DNA of 64,000 nt from Ligustrum vulgare. Taxonomy: Eukaryota; Streptophyta; Magnoliopsida; Lamiales; Oleaceae. The notes below the pieces were generated by a model. The model did no database searches. It had not been told where the DNA came from and was given only the letters and a program-made list of their open reading frames with translations. The translations under genes and the position numbers were made by a program. Shown piece by piece: positions 1 through 10,861 of this stretch (its first letter is position 1; every line of letters begins with the position of its first letter). Location of the stretch: assembly GCA_963555705.1 (NCBI GenBank), contig OY743171.1, positions 15,809,352-15,873,351 on the forward strand, read 5' to 3'.

Positions 1-64
1 TATTCATCAAATTATTGGTCTGACGAGCTAGGGTGTCATGTATCAAGTTGGCACCCAAGACCAC
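1..64 (-). pseudogene. Exon fragment of a Tat-type antisense accessory ORF, cut by the window edge
   Basis: The minus-strand reading is nearly the same as the start of exon 3 of the antisense gene at 39869-41231: both share GANL, HDTLARQTN and LMN in order. The exon would begin at 64, right after a TAG splice acceptor (65-67), the same relative position as the acceptor before exon 3 of the other copy. A second related retroelement or a relocated copy therefore lies just left of the window. Only about 21 codons are visible, so whether the gene is intact cannot be judged. Confidence 0.55.
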
Positions 65-92
65 CTACCAAAAAAAAATATACGTATAACGT

Positions 93-147
93 CCCCCAGC
101 TCGCCGCCGAGCTGGGGGTATCGCGCCCAGCTCTCACCCGAGCTGGG
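93..147. repeat. Two adjacent GC-rich hairpins
   Basis: Bases 93-103 pair perfectly with 108-118 (11-bp stem, 4-base loop). Bases 126-133 pair with 140-147 (8-bp stem, 6-base loop). Both stems contain the core CCAGCTC/GAGCTGG. They stand out in a region that is otherwise A/T. They lie inside the putative intron between the exon at 1-64 and the leader at 248. Function unknown. Confidence 0.7.
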
Positions 148-159
148 TGCATTACATTA

Positions 160-162
<3 letters not shown>

Positions 163-201
<39 letters not shown>
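163..201. repeat. (AT)n microsatellite
   Basis: About 39 bases of uninterrupted AT dinucleotide repeat, directly after the GC-rich hairpins. Confidence 0.95.
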
Positions 202-202
<1 letters not shown>

Positions 203-247
203 TCATACAATAAATAAATACAAAAGAAAAAGGGGAAGAAAACTTAC

Positions 248-321
248 CAAGTAGTGAGAGAATTTTTGCAAGTGATGTGGAGAAATGGGAGAGGGAAGCG
301 AGGCCTTAAGAAATATTTATA
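248..321 (-). promoter_or_regulatory. TATA box, leader and splice donor for the edge gene
   Basis: On the minus strand a consensus TATAAATA box lies at 321-314. It is followed 60-70 bases later by a strong splice donor (TTG then GTAAGTT, cut between 248 and 247). The matching acceptor is at 65-67, before the exon at 1-64. This gives a plausible promoter, a short non-coding first exon and a roughly 183-base intron. Basis: sequence motifs only; transcription is inferred. Confidence 0.4.
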
Positions 322-645
322 GAGGTATCCCATGTTTTTCATGCATACGTGATTTCATCTGTACTGTGTAAAATTCATCTGTACAGTTAAAAATCACTCA
401 TGCTTGAAAAGGGGGCAACTGTAATGGGTATAAACCCAAGTGTTAATGGATCTCTTTTGGGCCTACAATGATAAAAAAAAAAATCATTGGACTAGAAATC
501 GAAGTCCAATAATCCAATAATAAGATGCCATAGTTAAGAACAATTGGAATCCCACTAATTGGACCACAAATAAGGGAAAATGAATATATAAATGTTAATT
601 CTTAATTGGCCCCATGAATCCTGCAAAATTGGACTAGACTTTAGG
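322..645. other. AT-rich spacer with no gene seen
   Basis: No ORF, repeat or structured element is recognised. The last five bases (641-645, TTAGG) are the left target-site duplication of the retrotransposon that follows; the matching copy is at 18139-18143. Confidence 0.7.
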
Positions 646-2302
646 TGTAACGCCCCGAGTTCCGAGGAGCGCGGGAGCGTCACTTTTCTAAATTCTTGAA
701 TAAACTTTATTGCGGAAAATGAATTAAATATTAAATAGTACATTTATTGGATATAAGTTTAACGATAATTCAGATTAAATAAAGAAATTCTTACAAACTT
801 ATAAAAAAATGAAAATTCTTGATAAAATGAAATGTTTATTTCGAAATCTACGACTTTCAAAAAAATAATATCCAAATTATATTCTTCGCCATTGCCCATC
901 ACTCGTCTCCGTCACCGAAATCTGCAAATTTGTTAAAACAACGGGGTGAGCATTTCAAAAATGAAATACTCAGTAGACTCAACTCCAATAATTAATCTAT
1001 AAGATAATTTGACAAGTAATCATGCAAATAATGTAGTGATGTTCTTTTCTTATCCATAAGCATCATAAAATGAGTGCAAATGAACACATTCTTTTCTTGG
1101 CATCATGCTAGCAGATAAGTTATGACATGCATAACATAAATTCTCAAATTTATCTCAAACGAGATATTCTTTTCTTTTCTCATGCAATTAAGCATACAAA
1201 ATCACACAAATCCACATAATCACGTGCAATTATAAAATAAATCAATTAGTGGGGGCGAGTCTACCTTTAACGTTACAAATTCTCAAAGATTTTGGAGCGG
1301 GAAGTACGTCAATCTCTTAATTCTCCAAATGATTCGTCTAGCCAAGAAAATTAAATTAAATTAGTATCTTGAAATTTACAGTTTTGAAATAAAACTAAAG
1401 TTTGGGATTTAAAATAAATAGTTTTAAAAACTTGGGACTAAAATGGAGTTTTTTTTTTCGAAAATTAAAGGACTCATTTAAAATGCTGCTTAAAATAATC
1501 AGGGACTGAAATAAATTTTTTTGGAACTTAGGGCTGAACTCTAGCTACTTAAAATATTTTAGGGACTGAAACAATTTAAAACGACAAATTAAGGACCTAG
1601 AAGCAATTTTTTTTTAAAAAAACAAAGTTATATAAAAATATATATATACATAACACACACTCTCTCTTCTCTATCTAATACCGACAGAGAGAAGAGAGAC
1701 GGAGAGTGAGGGGAGGGTGGACGCCCTCCTCTCCGATCGATCGCCGGTGCAGAGAAACGACAGTGGGGAACCTGGGTGAGCAAGAAAAATGGAGTTTTTG
1801 GGTGCGATTTTTGAGGAAAATCGAGGCTCCGCCCGTGTGTTCTCCGGCGAAAATTTACGACTGAGGTATGTAATAGGCTTCTGAGGTTGTGGGTTTGTAT
1901 ATTTGTGCCTTTAATTTGAGTTTTAGGGAGTTAGGGGAGACGGCTGTGGTGGCGGTCGAGGTGTGGATTGCGGATGCTGGGAAAATTGATATTTGGTTTT
2001 TGATTTGGGTTGCTATTTGGCTGGTTCTATGGTTTCATGGTGGTAGTACCGCAGGCTAAGTGCTGCGGCTTGTTAGCGTTTGGCGGTGGTGGTAGTTGCA
2101 GGCAGATTGGTGGTTGGGTTGTGACCTTGATTTGGAAGTGGTGGAATGGGTTTGCGGAGAATTAACGGAGATGCAGAGGCAATGGCGGTTGGCTGAACGA
2201 CGTACGTGAATTTTAAGTAACGGGTTAAATTATAGCGACGCGGTTCTTAGTAAATAAAATACTTATTTTAAAAATAAATTCCGAAATTTCACGGTCGCTA
2301 CA
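646..2302 (-). repeat. LTR A (3' LTR of the minus-strand chromovirus)
   Basis: It starts TGTAACGCC at 646 and ends GGTCGCTACA at 2302, about 1657 bases. It matches 7976-18138 with the nested element removed, but lacks two blocks present in that copy: about 445 bases (17586-18027 in the other copy) and about 26 bases near 1743. The large difference is most simply a deletion in this copy. The microsatellite-like CT/GA tract at 1665-1705 is present in both. Confidence 0.93.
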
Positions 2303-3099
2303 ACCTTACCCCCTTAAAATAATTTCGTCCTCGAAATTTATGACTTACTTGGTCCAAAATATCTGGATACTTGGCCATAATTTCTTCTTCTTTTTCCCAT
2401 GTAGCCTCATCGCTACTTTGTCTACCCCACTGGACTTTAACTAGAGAAATTTCTTTATTTCTTAGGACATGGACTTTTCTATCAATGATGCATATGGGTG
2501 CCTCTTCATAATGTAGATTCTTCTGAATTGGGATTGACTGAAAGTTCACCACATGACTGGGATCGTGAACATATTTTCTCAACAAAGAGATGTGAAAAAC
2601 ATTTTGTATAGCTGAGAGTTCGGGTGGCAATGCTAAACGATAAGCCACGTTACCTACTTTCTCCAATATTTCAAAAGGTCCGATAAACTGAGGCCTTAAT
2701 TTCCCTTTCTTGCCAAAATGAATAGTACCCTTCATAGGAGAGATTTTCAAAAACACTTTCTCTCCAATCACGAACTCCAAGTCTTTTCTCCTCTGATCGG
2801 CATAGCTTTTCTGTCTGTCTTGGGCAGCTTTAATTCGCAATCTGATTTTCTCGATAGCCTCTACAGTCTTTTCAATTAACTCGGGACCCAATAACTTCCT
2901 CTCACCAACCTCATCCCAATATACCGGCGATCGACATTTTCGCCCATACAGTGCTTCATACGGTGCCATACCAATGGTAGCCTGAAAACTGTTGTTGTAA
3001 GCAAACTCCACCAATGGAAAGTGAGCTTCCCAATTGCCGCTTAGGTCCAGAACACAGGCTCTAAGCATATCCTCTAAAGTCTGAATGGTGCGCTCAGAT
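2298..3099 (-). pseudogene. Chromovirus integrase C-terminal half with chromodomain-like tail
   Basis: After an in-frame TAA stop at the integrase signature (HPQTDG then stop then SERTIQ; usually a CAA glutamine codon), the frame stays open to a TAG inside the LTR at 2298. The order visible is the end of the integrase core (FAYNNS, YEALYGRKC), the GPFEI and VFHISLLRKY segment of the C-terminal domain, then a chromodomain-like stretch (VKVQW, DEATWE, YPDIL). This tail is known in chromoviruses to direct insertion. The ORF ends by reading through the polypurine tract, as in related plant elements. Only the upstream stop prevents a continuous pol. Confidence 0.88.
2303..2320 (-). other. Polypurine tract of the chromovirus
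   Basis: Read on the minus strand, a TTTTAAGGGGGTAAGGT purine run lies directly against the LTR. The same tract is found before the 3' LTR of the nested element (15225-15241), which shows the two are relatives. Confidence 0.8.
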
Positions 3100-4340
3100 T
3101 ACCCGTCTGTCTGCGGGTGGTAAGCGGTACTAAAATTTAATTTAGTCCCCATAGCCGTGTGTAAGCTCTTCCAAAATCTCGAAGTAAATCTCGGATCCCT
3201 ATCTGAGACAATATACGCTGGAATCCCGTGAAGTCGAACGATCTCCCTTATATAAATCTGGGCCAAGTGATCTATACTGAGAGTCATCCGCACTGGAAGA
3301 AAATAGGCTGACTTTGTAAGTCGGTCTACAATAACCCAGATTGCGTCATGTCCCCTCACTGTTCTTGGTAAGCCTGTTACGAAATCCATGGAAATTTTCT
3401 CCCATTTCCATTCCGGAATGTCTAATGGATTTAGCAGTCCTGGCGGTCTTTGATGTTCAGCATTGACCTGCTGGCAGGTCATGCATCGTGAGACGAACTT
3501 GGCAATACACCCTTTCATATTCCTCCACCAGAATGTGGTACGCAAATCTCGGTACATCTTTGTTCCTCCTGGGTGAGCTGCATATGGAGCTGAGTGGGCT
3601 TCCCTCAATATTTCATTCCTGATCTGATCATCTTTCGGTACACACAGGCGACCCTTGAATAATAGTGCCTTGTCAATTCCGATTTCAAAATCTGCTCTCT
3701 TGCCAGTTCCAACTTCGGCTTTGATCTTCTCCAAAAACTTATCACTTTCTTGAGCCATCACGATTCTGCTTCTCAAATCTGGTTTAACTGTCAAATTTGC
3801 CAATCTGCTAGAACTTTGGATTCCTGGGTTTCTTACTTCAATTCTCAAGTTCTGAAAATCCCGAATCAACCGTTCTTGTACTGTTCCCAAAACTGATAAT
3901 TGACCCACATCCTTTCTGCTTAGTGCATCTGCAACCTTATTAGCCTTGCCCGGGTGGTAAAGAATGGTACAATCATAATCCTTCACCAGTTCCAGCCATC
4001 GACGCTGTCTCATGTTCAATTCCTTCCGAGTGAAGAAATACTTGAGGCTTTTATGGTCGGTGTAAATCTTGCATTTACTCCCATATAGGTAATGCCGCCA
4101 AATCTTAAGAGCGTGTACAACGGCGGCCAGTTCTAGATCATACATCTGATAGTTTTTCTCGTATGGCTTCAACCGTCTCGAAGCATAGGCAATCACTTTA
4201 CCTTTTTGCATCAACACACATCCCAAACCATGTTTCGAGGCATCGCTGTATATCACAAAACCCTCAGATCCATCCGGCACTGCTAACACTGGTGCTGAAA
4301 CCAGTCTTTTCTTCAATTCCTGGAAGCTTCGTTCACACTG
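3100..4340 (-). pseudogene. Chromovirus RNase H and integrase N-terminal and core region
   Basis: After the TAG at 4341-4343 (following KFQWT), the same frame continues with the RNase H ([45 protein letters not shown]). Next come the integrase zinc region ([17 protein letters not shown]) and the core with catalytic aspartates in SMDFVTG and VSDRDPRF. The frame stops at 3100. Together with the flanking ORFs this is one polyprotein broken by single stop codons, not frameshifts. Acts as cDNA-synthesis and insertion machinery in the parental family. Confidence 0.9.
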
Positions 4341-5737
4341 CTATGTCCACTGGAATTTTACACCCTTTCGTGTCAACTGAGTCATGGGACCCGCTATCTT
4401 AGAGATACCCTCTATAAATCGCCGGTAATATCCAGCTAGTCCCAAAAAGCTTCTTACATCACCGACATTCACTGGCGTAGTCCAATTACTCACTGTCTCC
4501 ACTTTTGACGGATCAACTTCGATGCCATTGACTGTAACAATATGACCCAGAAAGCCTATCTTCTCAAGCCAAAATTCACATTTCTTAAATTTGGCGTATA
4601 ACTTTTCTGCCCGTAGTGTCTCCAACACGATTCTCAGATGTTCTGCATGCTGCTGTGAATCATTAGAATAGACTAGAATATCATCAATGAAGACAATAAC
4701 GAACTTATCCAAGTACTGATGGAAAACCCGGTTCATCAAGTCCATAAATACTGCAGGTACGTTCGTAAGACCGAATGGCATCACCATGAACTCATAATGT
4801 CCATATCGAGTCCTAAACGCTGTCTTTGGTATATCCGCAGACTTGATCTTCAATTGATGGTAACCGGACCTTAAGTCCATCTTTGAAAATACCGCAGCTC
4901 CTTTCAGTTGATCGAACAAATCTTCGATTCTGGGCAGGGGGTACTTGTTCTTTATCGTCAACTTGTTCAATTCCCGATAATCAATGCACATTCTCATACT
5001 GCCATCCTTCTTCTTTACAAATAGCACAGGTGCTCCCCACGGAGACACACTTGGCCTAATAAAGCCCTTCTCTAGCAGTTCTTCCAGTTGGACTTTCAAT
5101 TCTTGTAATTCTTTTGGTGCCATACGATACGGGGCTTTCGAAACAGGGGCAGCTCCCGGCACTAAGTCAATAGTAAATTCCACTTGCCTATCAGGCGGAG
5201 TACCAAATAGGTCTTCTGGAAATACATCTTGAAAGTCACACACAACTGGCACTGACTCCAATTTGATTTCCTCGACAGACTTTCCTTGGAGGTTAACCAA
5301 ATAACTCTGACAGTTTCCCTTAGCAATCAGCTTTTTGGCTTGCATAGCCGAGATAAGGCGAGGGAGTGCTTTAACCTTTGAACCATAAAATCTGAACACC
5401 TCATCCCCATTCTTCCGAAATACTACTTCTTTCTCATGGCACATGATCGCGGCACTGTTAGAACTTAGCCAATCCATTCCTAGGATAATGTCGAAGTCCT
5501 TCATCGAAATAATATTCAGGTCTGCCTCAAGCACTGTCCCATCAAAATCTATTCGTACAGCCTTGACTATCCTACTAGTATTAAGAATTTCTCCTGACGG
5601 TAAGCTTACTTCAAGCACACTACCAGTTATTCCACCCACTAAATTCAATCTAGTTAAGCATGAGTCGGAAATAAATGAATGTGTAGTACCCGAATCTACT
5701 AGGACGTATACGGGAATACCAGAAACAGATAAAATGC
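4341..5737 (-). pseudogene. Chromovirus protease and reverse transcriptase
   Basis: Starting at the predicted splice acceptor (5738), the reading gives an aspartic protease ([12 protein letters not shown]). The reverse transcriptase follows, with [53 protein letters not shown], the catalytic FIDDILVYS, then FLGHIV and [13 protein letters not shown]. Lengths and order are those of a plant chromovirus pol. A TAG after QWT ends the ORF at 4341. An ATG at 5748-5750 lies inside the putative intron, so start-codon use and splicing give alternative N-termini. Confidence 0.92.
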
Positions 5738-5828
5738 CTGTTATCGTCATTCATATTATTAATTCGAGCTATGCATGATACATGAAATTAAGTAATTCAA
5801 GTATATGAATGTTGAAATAATGGTATAC
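5738..5828 (-). other. Putative 91-bp intron between gag and protease
   Basis: The gag frame reads DSDVIAG up to a donor (GCAG then GTATAC, boundary 5829/5828). An acceptor (ATAACAG, boundary 5738/5737) restores the frame as [20 protein letters not shown], exactly the junction expected for a continuous chromovirus gag-protease. Unspliced, the segment contains in-frame stops. The alternative is an insertion that only looks like an intron. Spliced introns in plant retrotransposons are known from Ogre elements; here splicing is inferred. Confidence 0.55.
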
Positions 5829-6837
5829 CTGCAATCACGTCGGAGTCCTCAACGGCCTCCATGGCGAATACCCTAGCCTTCCCTTTCCTGTTCTGGTCAA
5901 TGTTCTTCTTCTGGTCCGAGCCTTGTGCAGGTGCTGCGTTACAATCTCGAGCAAAGTGGACCGGTTGGCCACATCGGTAACAAACCACTTTGTTGCCAAA
6001 GAGGCATTCTCATTTATGTGTCTTCTGGCACTTCGGACATGGTGGAAGGAAACTGATCACCTGACCTCTGCTAGGTCCTGTATTCTGTCTCTTATTGAAA
6101 TTCTGGTTCCTGTTCTGATGATGACCATGCCATTTCCGTTTACCTTGCTGCCCTTGATTGTTCCGATTGCCTTGAGTGCCAATATTTGCACCAGCAAAAG
6201 CCACAGCCTGAGCTTTCTTCACAACTTCTCGGTAAGTGGGCAGTTCATGCGAGCCAACAATCTGCCTGATATCCGAACGCAGACCTCTCTCAAATCGGCG
6301 TGCCTTCTTAACTTTGGTTTCCACTAGATGTGGAGCATACCGTGACAGTTCCTCGAACTTCCGTTCATAGTCAGTGATGTCCATCTCACCCTGAACTAGT
6401 TGTAAAAATTTGGTCTCCTTGTGGTCTCTGAGGGCTTGTGGGAAGAACTTGTCTTTGATCTCTTCCTTAAACTCTTCCCAGGTCAACGCTGCCTGCTCCT
6501 CTTCGGTCCTAGTCCGTGATGCGGACTCCCACCAAAAGCCGGCCCTACTGATCAACATAAATTCTGCACAAGTAACCTTCTTGTCCTCAGGGCAAGAGAT
6601 ATGCTTGAAAATCCTCTCGATCCCCTGTAACCACTCCTCTACGGCCAATGGATTGTCCCCGCCATCAAAAGTGGACGGACGATACCTCCTGAATTGTTCG
6701 ATAACTGGCACTGAGGAACCTGTTGGGGCCTGCCTCAAATCCTGAACTGCCTGCAGTAGATCCCTAATGATATTGGCCTGGTTTGGGGGATCCTGCCTTG
6801 GAGCAGTCTGACCTTGGTTGGTCTGATTCGGTGCATC
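5829..6837 (-). pseudogene. Chromovirus gag (capsid and zinc knuckles)
   Basis: The frame opens just after a TAA at about 6838-6840. It reads a capsid-type domain (FRRYRPSTFDGG, AVEEWLQGIERIF, ALTWEEFKEEIKDKFFP), then a basic N/Q/R-rich segment, then two zinc knuckles. A first C-x2-C (CPKCQKTHK) is followed by a TGA at about 6008-6010, and a second knuckle (CYRCGQPVHFARDC) continues in the same frame. The second knuckle has V where G is usual. The stop between the knuckles and the missing initiator make this copy unable to give full-length Gag-Pol. Confidence 0.87.
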
Positions 6838-7085
6838 TTAAGCGCCGAGACATTTTCCTTTATCACGTAAGACAAATAGATTTATTATTTCTTGATAGGA
6901 AAATACAGACAACCAATCATCTCATACATTCAATCTTAATAACAACGTGAAACATAGCTCGTGAAATAAATGAATCTCTTTATTAATAAATAAAATTCCT
7001 CAATGAGGATACATTATTATTTCAGGAATGAGAAAAACTGTTGAAAAGGAAAAATGCCAAAACACCTATCACTAGTCCTATCCCA
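6838..7085 (-). other. Spacer between the pre-gag ORF and gag
   Basis: Stops occur in all minus-strand frames. It may be a second intron or an untranslated link between ORF1 and gag; no convincing donor and acceptor pair was identified by eye. Confidence 0.4.
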
Positions 7086-7562
7086 CTAAATATGACTATT
7101 GATAGGGGTAGTCCCAGGCGTGCCAGGTGTATAATCTGGGGCACCGGGTGAGGCACTTGGTGAACCTGGGGAGTAGTCTGGTGATTCTGAAACATAACCT
7201 TGTAACCCAGGCGTATAATCATAGGTCCCTGACTGAGCATCAGATATTTCATCTGGCTCCTCCTCGTCATCCGATATTACTATCACTTCTGGTGTGAATG
7301 CTGGCGCTGGTGCAGGGACTCGGAAACGATCCCATCGCATTACAAATTCGTCGCAGACAGTCTGGAAGCTCATGTCTTCTCCCAGACGTCTCTTTGCATC
7401 ATCATAAAATGCGAACGCCTTAGTCTTCTTATTTTTTGGGAATGACAATATAAGTTGGAGGATGAACTGAGCGTCGGTCATCCTAAATCCGCTAGCCATG
7501 AAGTGATGGCGCATGTCGCAGAAGCTAAGAATGTGGTCTGAAATCCATCTAGATGGTGCCAT
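7086..7562 (-). CDS. Pre-gag ORF1 of the chromovirus, 158 aa
   Basis: The ATG at 7560-7562 (MAPSRWISDH) is the first AUG after the PBS in element orientation. The N-terminal about 85 residues look globular, with an acidic stretch after (SDDEEEPDE). The C-terminal part is a low-complexity P/G/S/Y region with repeats related to YSPGSP and YTPGTP. I do not recognise a family. The same start region, including about 30 bases upstream, is preserved in the nested element at 11955-11990, so it is an old part of this lineage. It could be the N-terminal end of Gag if joined by splicing, or a separate leader protein. Confidence 0.6.
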   Translation of the reverse strand: MAPSRWISDHILSFCDMRHHFMASGFRMTDAQFILQLILSFPKNKKTKAFAFYDDAKRRLGEDMSFQTVCDEFVMRWDRFRVPAPAPAFTPEVIVISDDEEEPDEISDAQSGTYDYTPGLQGYVSESPDYSPGSPSASPGAPDYTPGTPGTTPINSHI

Positions 7563-7960
7563 GTCTAAAATCGAATTATGCAAAGTCCAGTTAGGGTTTC
7601 ATTATTTATTTAATTCTAAGGACGAAATATTTTATAAAAAATGTCTTAAATCGTACTAATTCCCATTATGCTCCAAAACTCGTTTCTTTCTTTCTTTCTC
7701 ATTTTTCGGATACTAGTTTTTCTAATTCTTTCTCGTCTTCTCTTTTCTTTTCTTTTCTCGTCAAATTCTCAAAACATTTATTCTCAAGTATCCGAAATAA
7801 ATCAATAAAGTAAACATACTAAACTTCGTTACCTTCGGAGTCGGCGGAAAATGATGACAATGGCAAAAGTCGTCAAAACATTATTTTCTATTATTTTTAG
7901 AAAAAATTATTTTCTTGTTTAAAAAAATTTTTTTTTGCAAGTCCACAGAAACGTTGACCC

Positions 7961-7972
7961 GCTCTGATACCA
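7961..7972 (-). other. Primer-binding site (initiator tRNA-Met)
   Basis: On the minus strand TGGTATCAGAGC, the standard complement of the 3' end of plant initiator methionine tRNA, lies three bases inside the 5' LTR. Confidence 0.9.
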
Positions 7973-9353
7973 CGCTGTAACGCCCCGAGTTCCGAGGAGC
8001 GCGGGAGCGTCACTTTTCTAAATTCTTGAATAAACTTTATTGCGGAAAATGAATTAAATATTAAATAGTTCATTTATTGGATATAAGTTTAGCGATAATT
8101 CAGATTAAATAAAGAAATTCTTACAAACTTATAAAAAAATGAAAATTCTTGATAAAATGAAATGTTTATTTCGAAATCTACGACTTTCAAAAAAATAATA
8201 TCCAAATTATATTCTTCGCCATTGCCCATCACTCGCCTCCGTCACCGAAATCTGCAAATTTGTTAAAACAACGGGGTGAGCATTTCAAAAATGAAATACT
8301 CAGTAGACTCAACTCCAATAATTAATTTATAAGATAATTTGACAAGTAATCATGCAAATAATGTAGTGATGTTCTTTTCTTATCTATAAGCATCATAAAA
8401 TGAGTGCAAATGAACACATTCTTTTCTTGGCATCATGCTAGCAGATAAGTTATGACATGCATAACATAAATTCTCAAATTTATCTCATACGAGATATTCT
8501 TTTCTTTTCTCATGCAATTAAGCATACAAAATCACACAAATCCACATAATCACGTGCAATTATAAAATAAATCAATTAGTGGGGGCGAGTCTACCTTTAA
8601 CGTTACGAATTCTGAAAAATTTTGGAGCGGGAAGTACGTCAATCTCTTAATTCTCCAAATGATTCGTCTAGCCACGAAAATTAAATTAAATTAGTATCTT
8701 GAAATTTACAGTTTTGAAATAAAACTAAAGTTTGGGATTTAAAATAAATAGTTTTAAAAACTTGGGACTAAAATGGAGTTTTTTTTTTTCGAAAATTAAA
8801 GGACTCATTTAAAATGCTGCTTAAAACAATCAGGGACTGAAATAAATGTTTTTGGAACTTAGGGCTGAACTCTAGCTACTTAAAATATTTTAGGGACTGA
8901 AACAATTTAAAACGACAAATTAAGGACCTAGAAGCAAATTTAAAAAAAAAACAAAGTTATATAAAAATATATATATACATAACACACTCTGTAGCGACCA
9001 AGAATTTTTACGCGATTAATAATTATTTTAATGGAAAATCGTGTCGCTACTATTTCACCCATTTTTATTAAGTTAACGCCACGACGTATTCGTATAGCCA
9101 AGTCAAGAAATAATCGAGATCGTTCGATTTTAAATTAAATTCCGAATTTCTAAAAATATCTCCATTCTCTTGATTTAAAGTATATTAAGTCCAAGTACTT
9201 AATTCAATGTTATCCCAATATTTATTTATACAAAAATTATTTTTATTATTGAAATTAAGAAAATATATGCAAGCATGAGAGGTTCCATTATATATAATAA
9301 TTATGAGAATCTTAATTTAATAAATATGGAAAAGTATATGAATGAATTATATA

Positions 9354-9705
9354 CTCCATTATATGTAATCATGAAGAGCATAATATTTGTATAAATATGG
9401 AAAAGTATATGAATGAATTATATACTCCATTATATGTAATCATGAAGAGCATAATATTTGTATAAATATGGAAAAGTATATGAATGAATTATAGACTCCA
9501 TTATATGTAATCACGAAGAGCATAATATTTGTATAAATATGGAAAAGTATATGAATGGTTGATAAGATTCCATTATATGTAATCATGAAGAGCATAATAT
9601 TTGTATAAATATGGAAAAGTATATGAATGGTTGATAAGACTCCATTATATGTAATCATGAAGAGCATAATATTTGTATAAATATGGAAAAGTATATGAAT
9701 GGTGC
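9354..9705. repeat. Tandem repeats in the nested LTR (about 83-bp units)
   Basis: About four to five copies of a unit containing AAATATGGAAAAGTATATGA, a variable ATTATATACTCC or GGTTGATAAGACTCC segment and ATTATATGTAATCATGAAGA. The same array is repeated in the 3' LTR at 15606-15957. Confidence 0.9.
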
Positions 9706-9927
9706 TTTACTTTAAGAAAAGGATGTGTTAAAATTAATAGAATTGAATGATTATGTTTACAATATGCCAACTTTATACATCTATTTAAACTCATCTCTTT
9801 TACACACAACTCTACACATATACACTTATTTCCAATCTCTTGACAAAATCCACAAGTAAGAGAAATTCAAGGTGGTCAAGAAAGTTTTGGTCCATTTACT
9901 ACTACACTTCATTTTAATCTTTTAAAA

Positions 9928-10250
9928 GGTAAGTATATATTATGTTTTTATGAAAAGTAAGTATGTTTTTATGAAAGGTAAATACACCTTATGTTTTTAT
10001 GAAAAGTAAGTATGTTTTTATGACAAGTAAGTATATCTTATGTTTTTATGAAAAGTAAGTATGTTTTTATGAAAGGTAAATACACCTTATGTTTTTATGA
10101 AAAGTAAGTATGTTTTTATGACAAGTAAGTATATCTTATGTTTTTATGAAAAGTAAGTATGTTTTTATGAAAGGTAAATACACCTTATGTTTTTATGAAA
10201 AGTAAGTATGTTTTTATGACAAGTAAATATATCTTATGTTTTTATGAAAA
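9928..10250. repeat. Short-period tandem array in the nested LTR
   Basis: Alternating units of TATGTTTTTATGAAAAGTAAG and variants with GGTAAATACACC or CAAGTAAGTATATC form a higher-order repeat of about 96-100 bases. Repeated at 16180-16502 in the other LTR. Confidence 0.85.
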
Positions 10251-10764
10251 TGTTTGGATCATTGCTATGAAATCAATCTCACAAGATTGTTATGGGTTCC
10301 ATATGATATGTTTATGATTATGCTAAGGGGACCGGAGTTTAGTAGCGCTACACATAAGAATTCTTGCCATTTAAGTTCGGTAAAATTCTTGTGTCTCCCT
10401 ATGTTTATGAGTATTTCGATCCTATCCTATGTTATGATGAAAATGATCCATATGCTTTCAAAAGAAAATTTATGCTTGGTATACTTACTGAGATTTTATA
10501 AATCTCACTCCACGATATTTACCATTTTCAGATAATTGAAGGTTCGAGGCGGTCAACATGGAAGTGGCAAAAGTGGTTAAGATTGATGAGATAATTATGT
10601 TGAACTTTATGTAAGAAAATTATGTTCTATTTTTATTCATAAATAAAATTATGGGATTCTAATTATTCTTTTGAATAATTTTACATTTCTATTTAAGTCT
10701 CGATAATATGATATGAGTCACTTTTAGTGGCACTCGAATGGTCGAGAATTCGGGTCGTCACAGT

Positions 10765-10776
10765 TGGTATCAGAGA
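10765..10776 (+). other. Primer-binding site of the nested element
   Basis: TGGTATCAGAGA, 11 of 12 matches to the initiator tRNA-Met complement, two bases after the 5' LTR. Confidence 0.85.
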
Positions 10777-10819
10777 CAAGAGTTTTAAAAACGATTCTGT
10801 AGATTTTTGAAATTTTATT

Positions 10820-10861
<42 letters not shown>

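Larger units (their letters stand above)
8990..10762 (+). repeat. 5' LTR of the nested element
   Basis: TG...CA ends and 1773 bases. Internal tandem repeats occupy 9354-9705 (about 83-base units around TATGGAAAAGTATATGAATG) and 9928-10250 (units around TATGTTTTTATGAAAAGTAAG). ORFs inside it are translations of these repeats and are not genes. Confidence 0.95.

Noticed and set aside
9440..9667. 75-aa ORF, present in the same form again at 15692-15919
   Set aside because: A translation of the LTR tandem repeats; duplicated because the LTRs are duplicated.
10254..10535. 93-aa plus-strand ORF, repeated at 16506-16787
   Set aside because: Lies in the LTR (leader side), has no domain, and its exact repetition reflects LTR identity rather than coding constraint.
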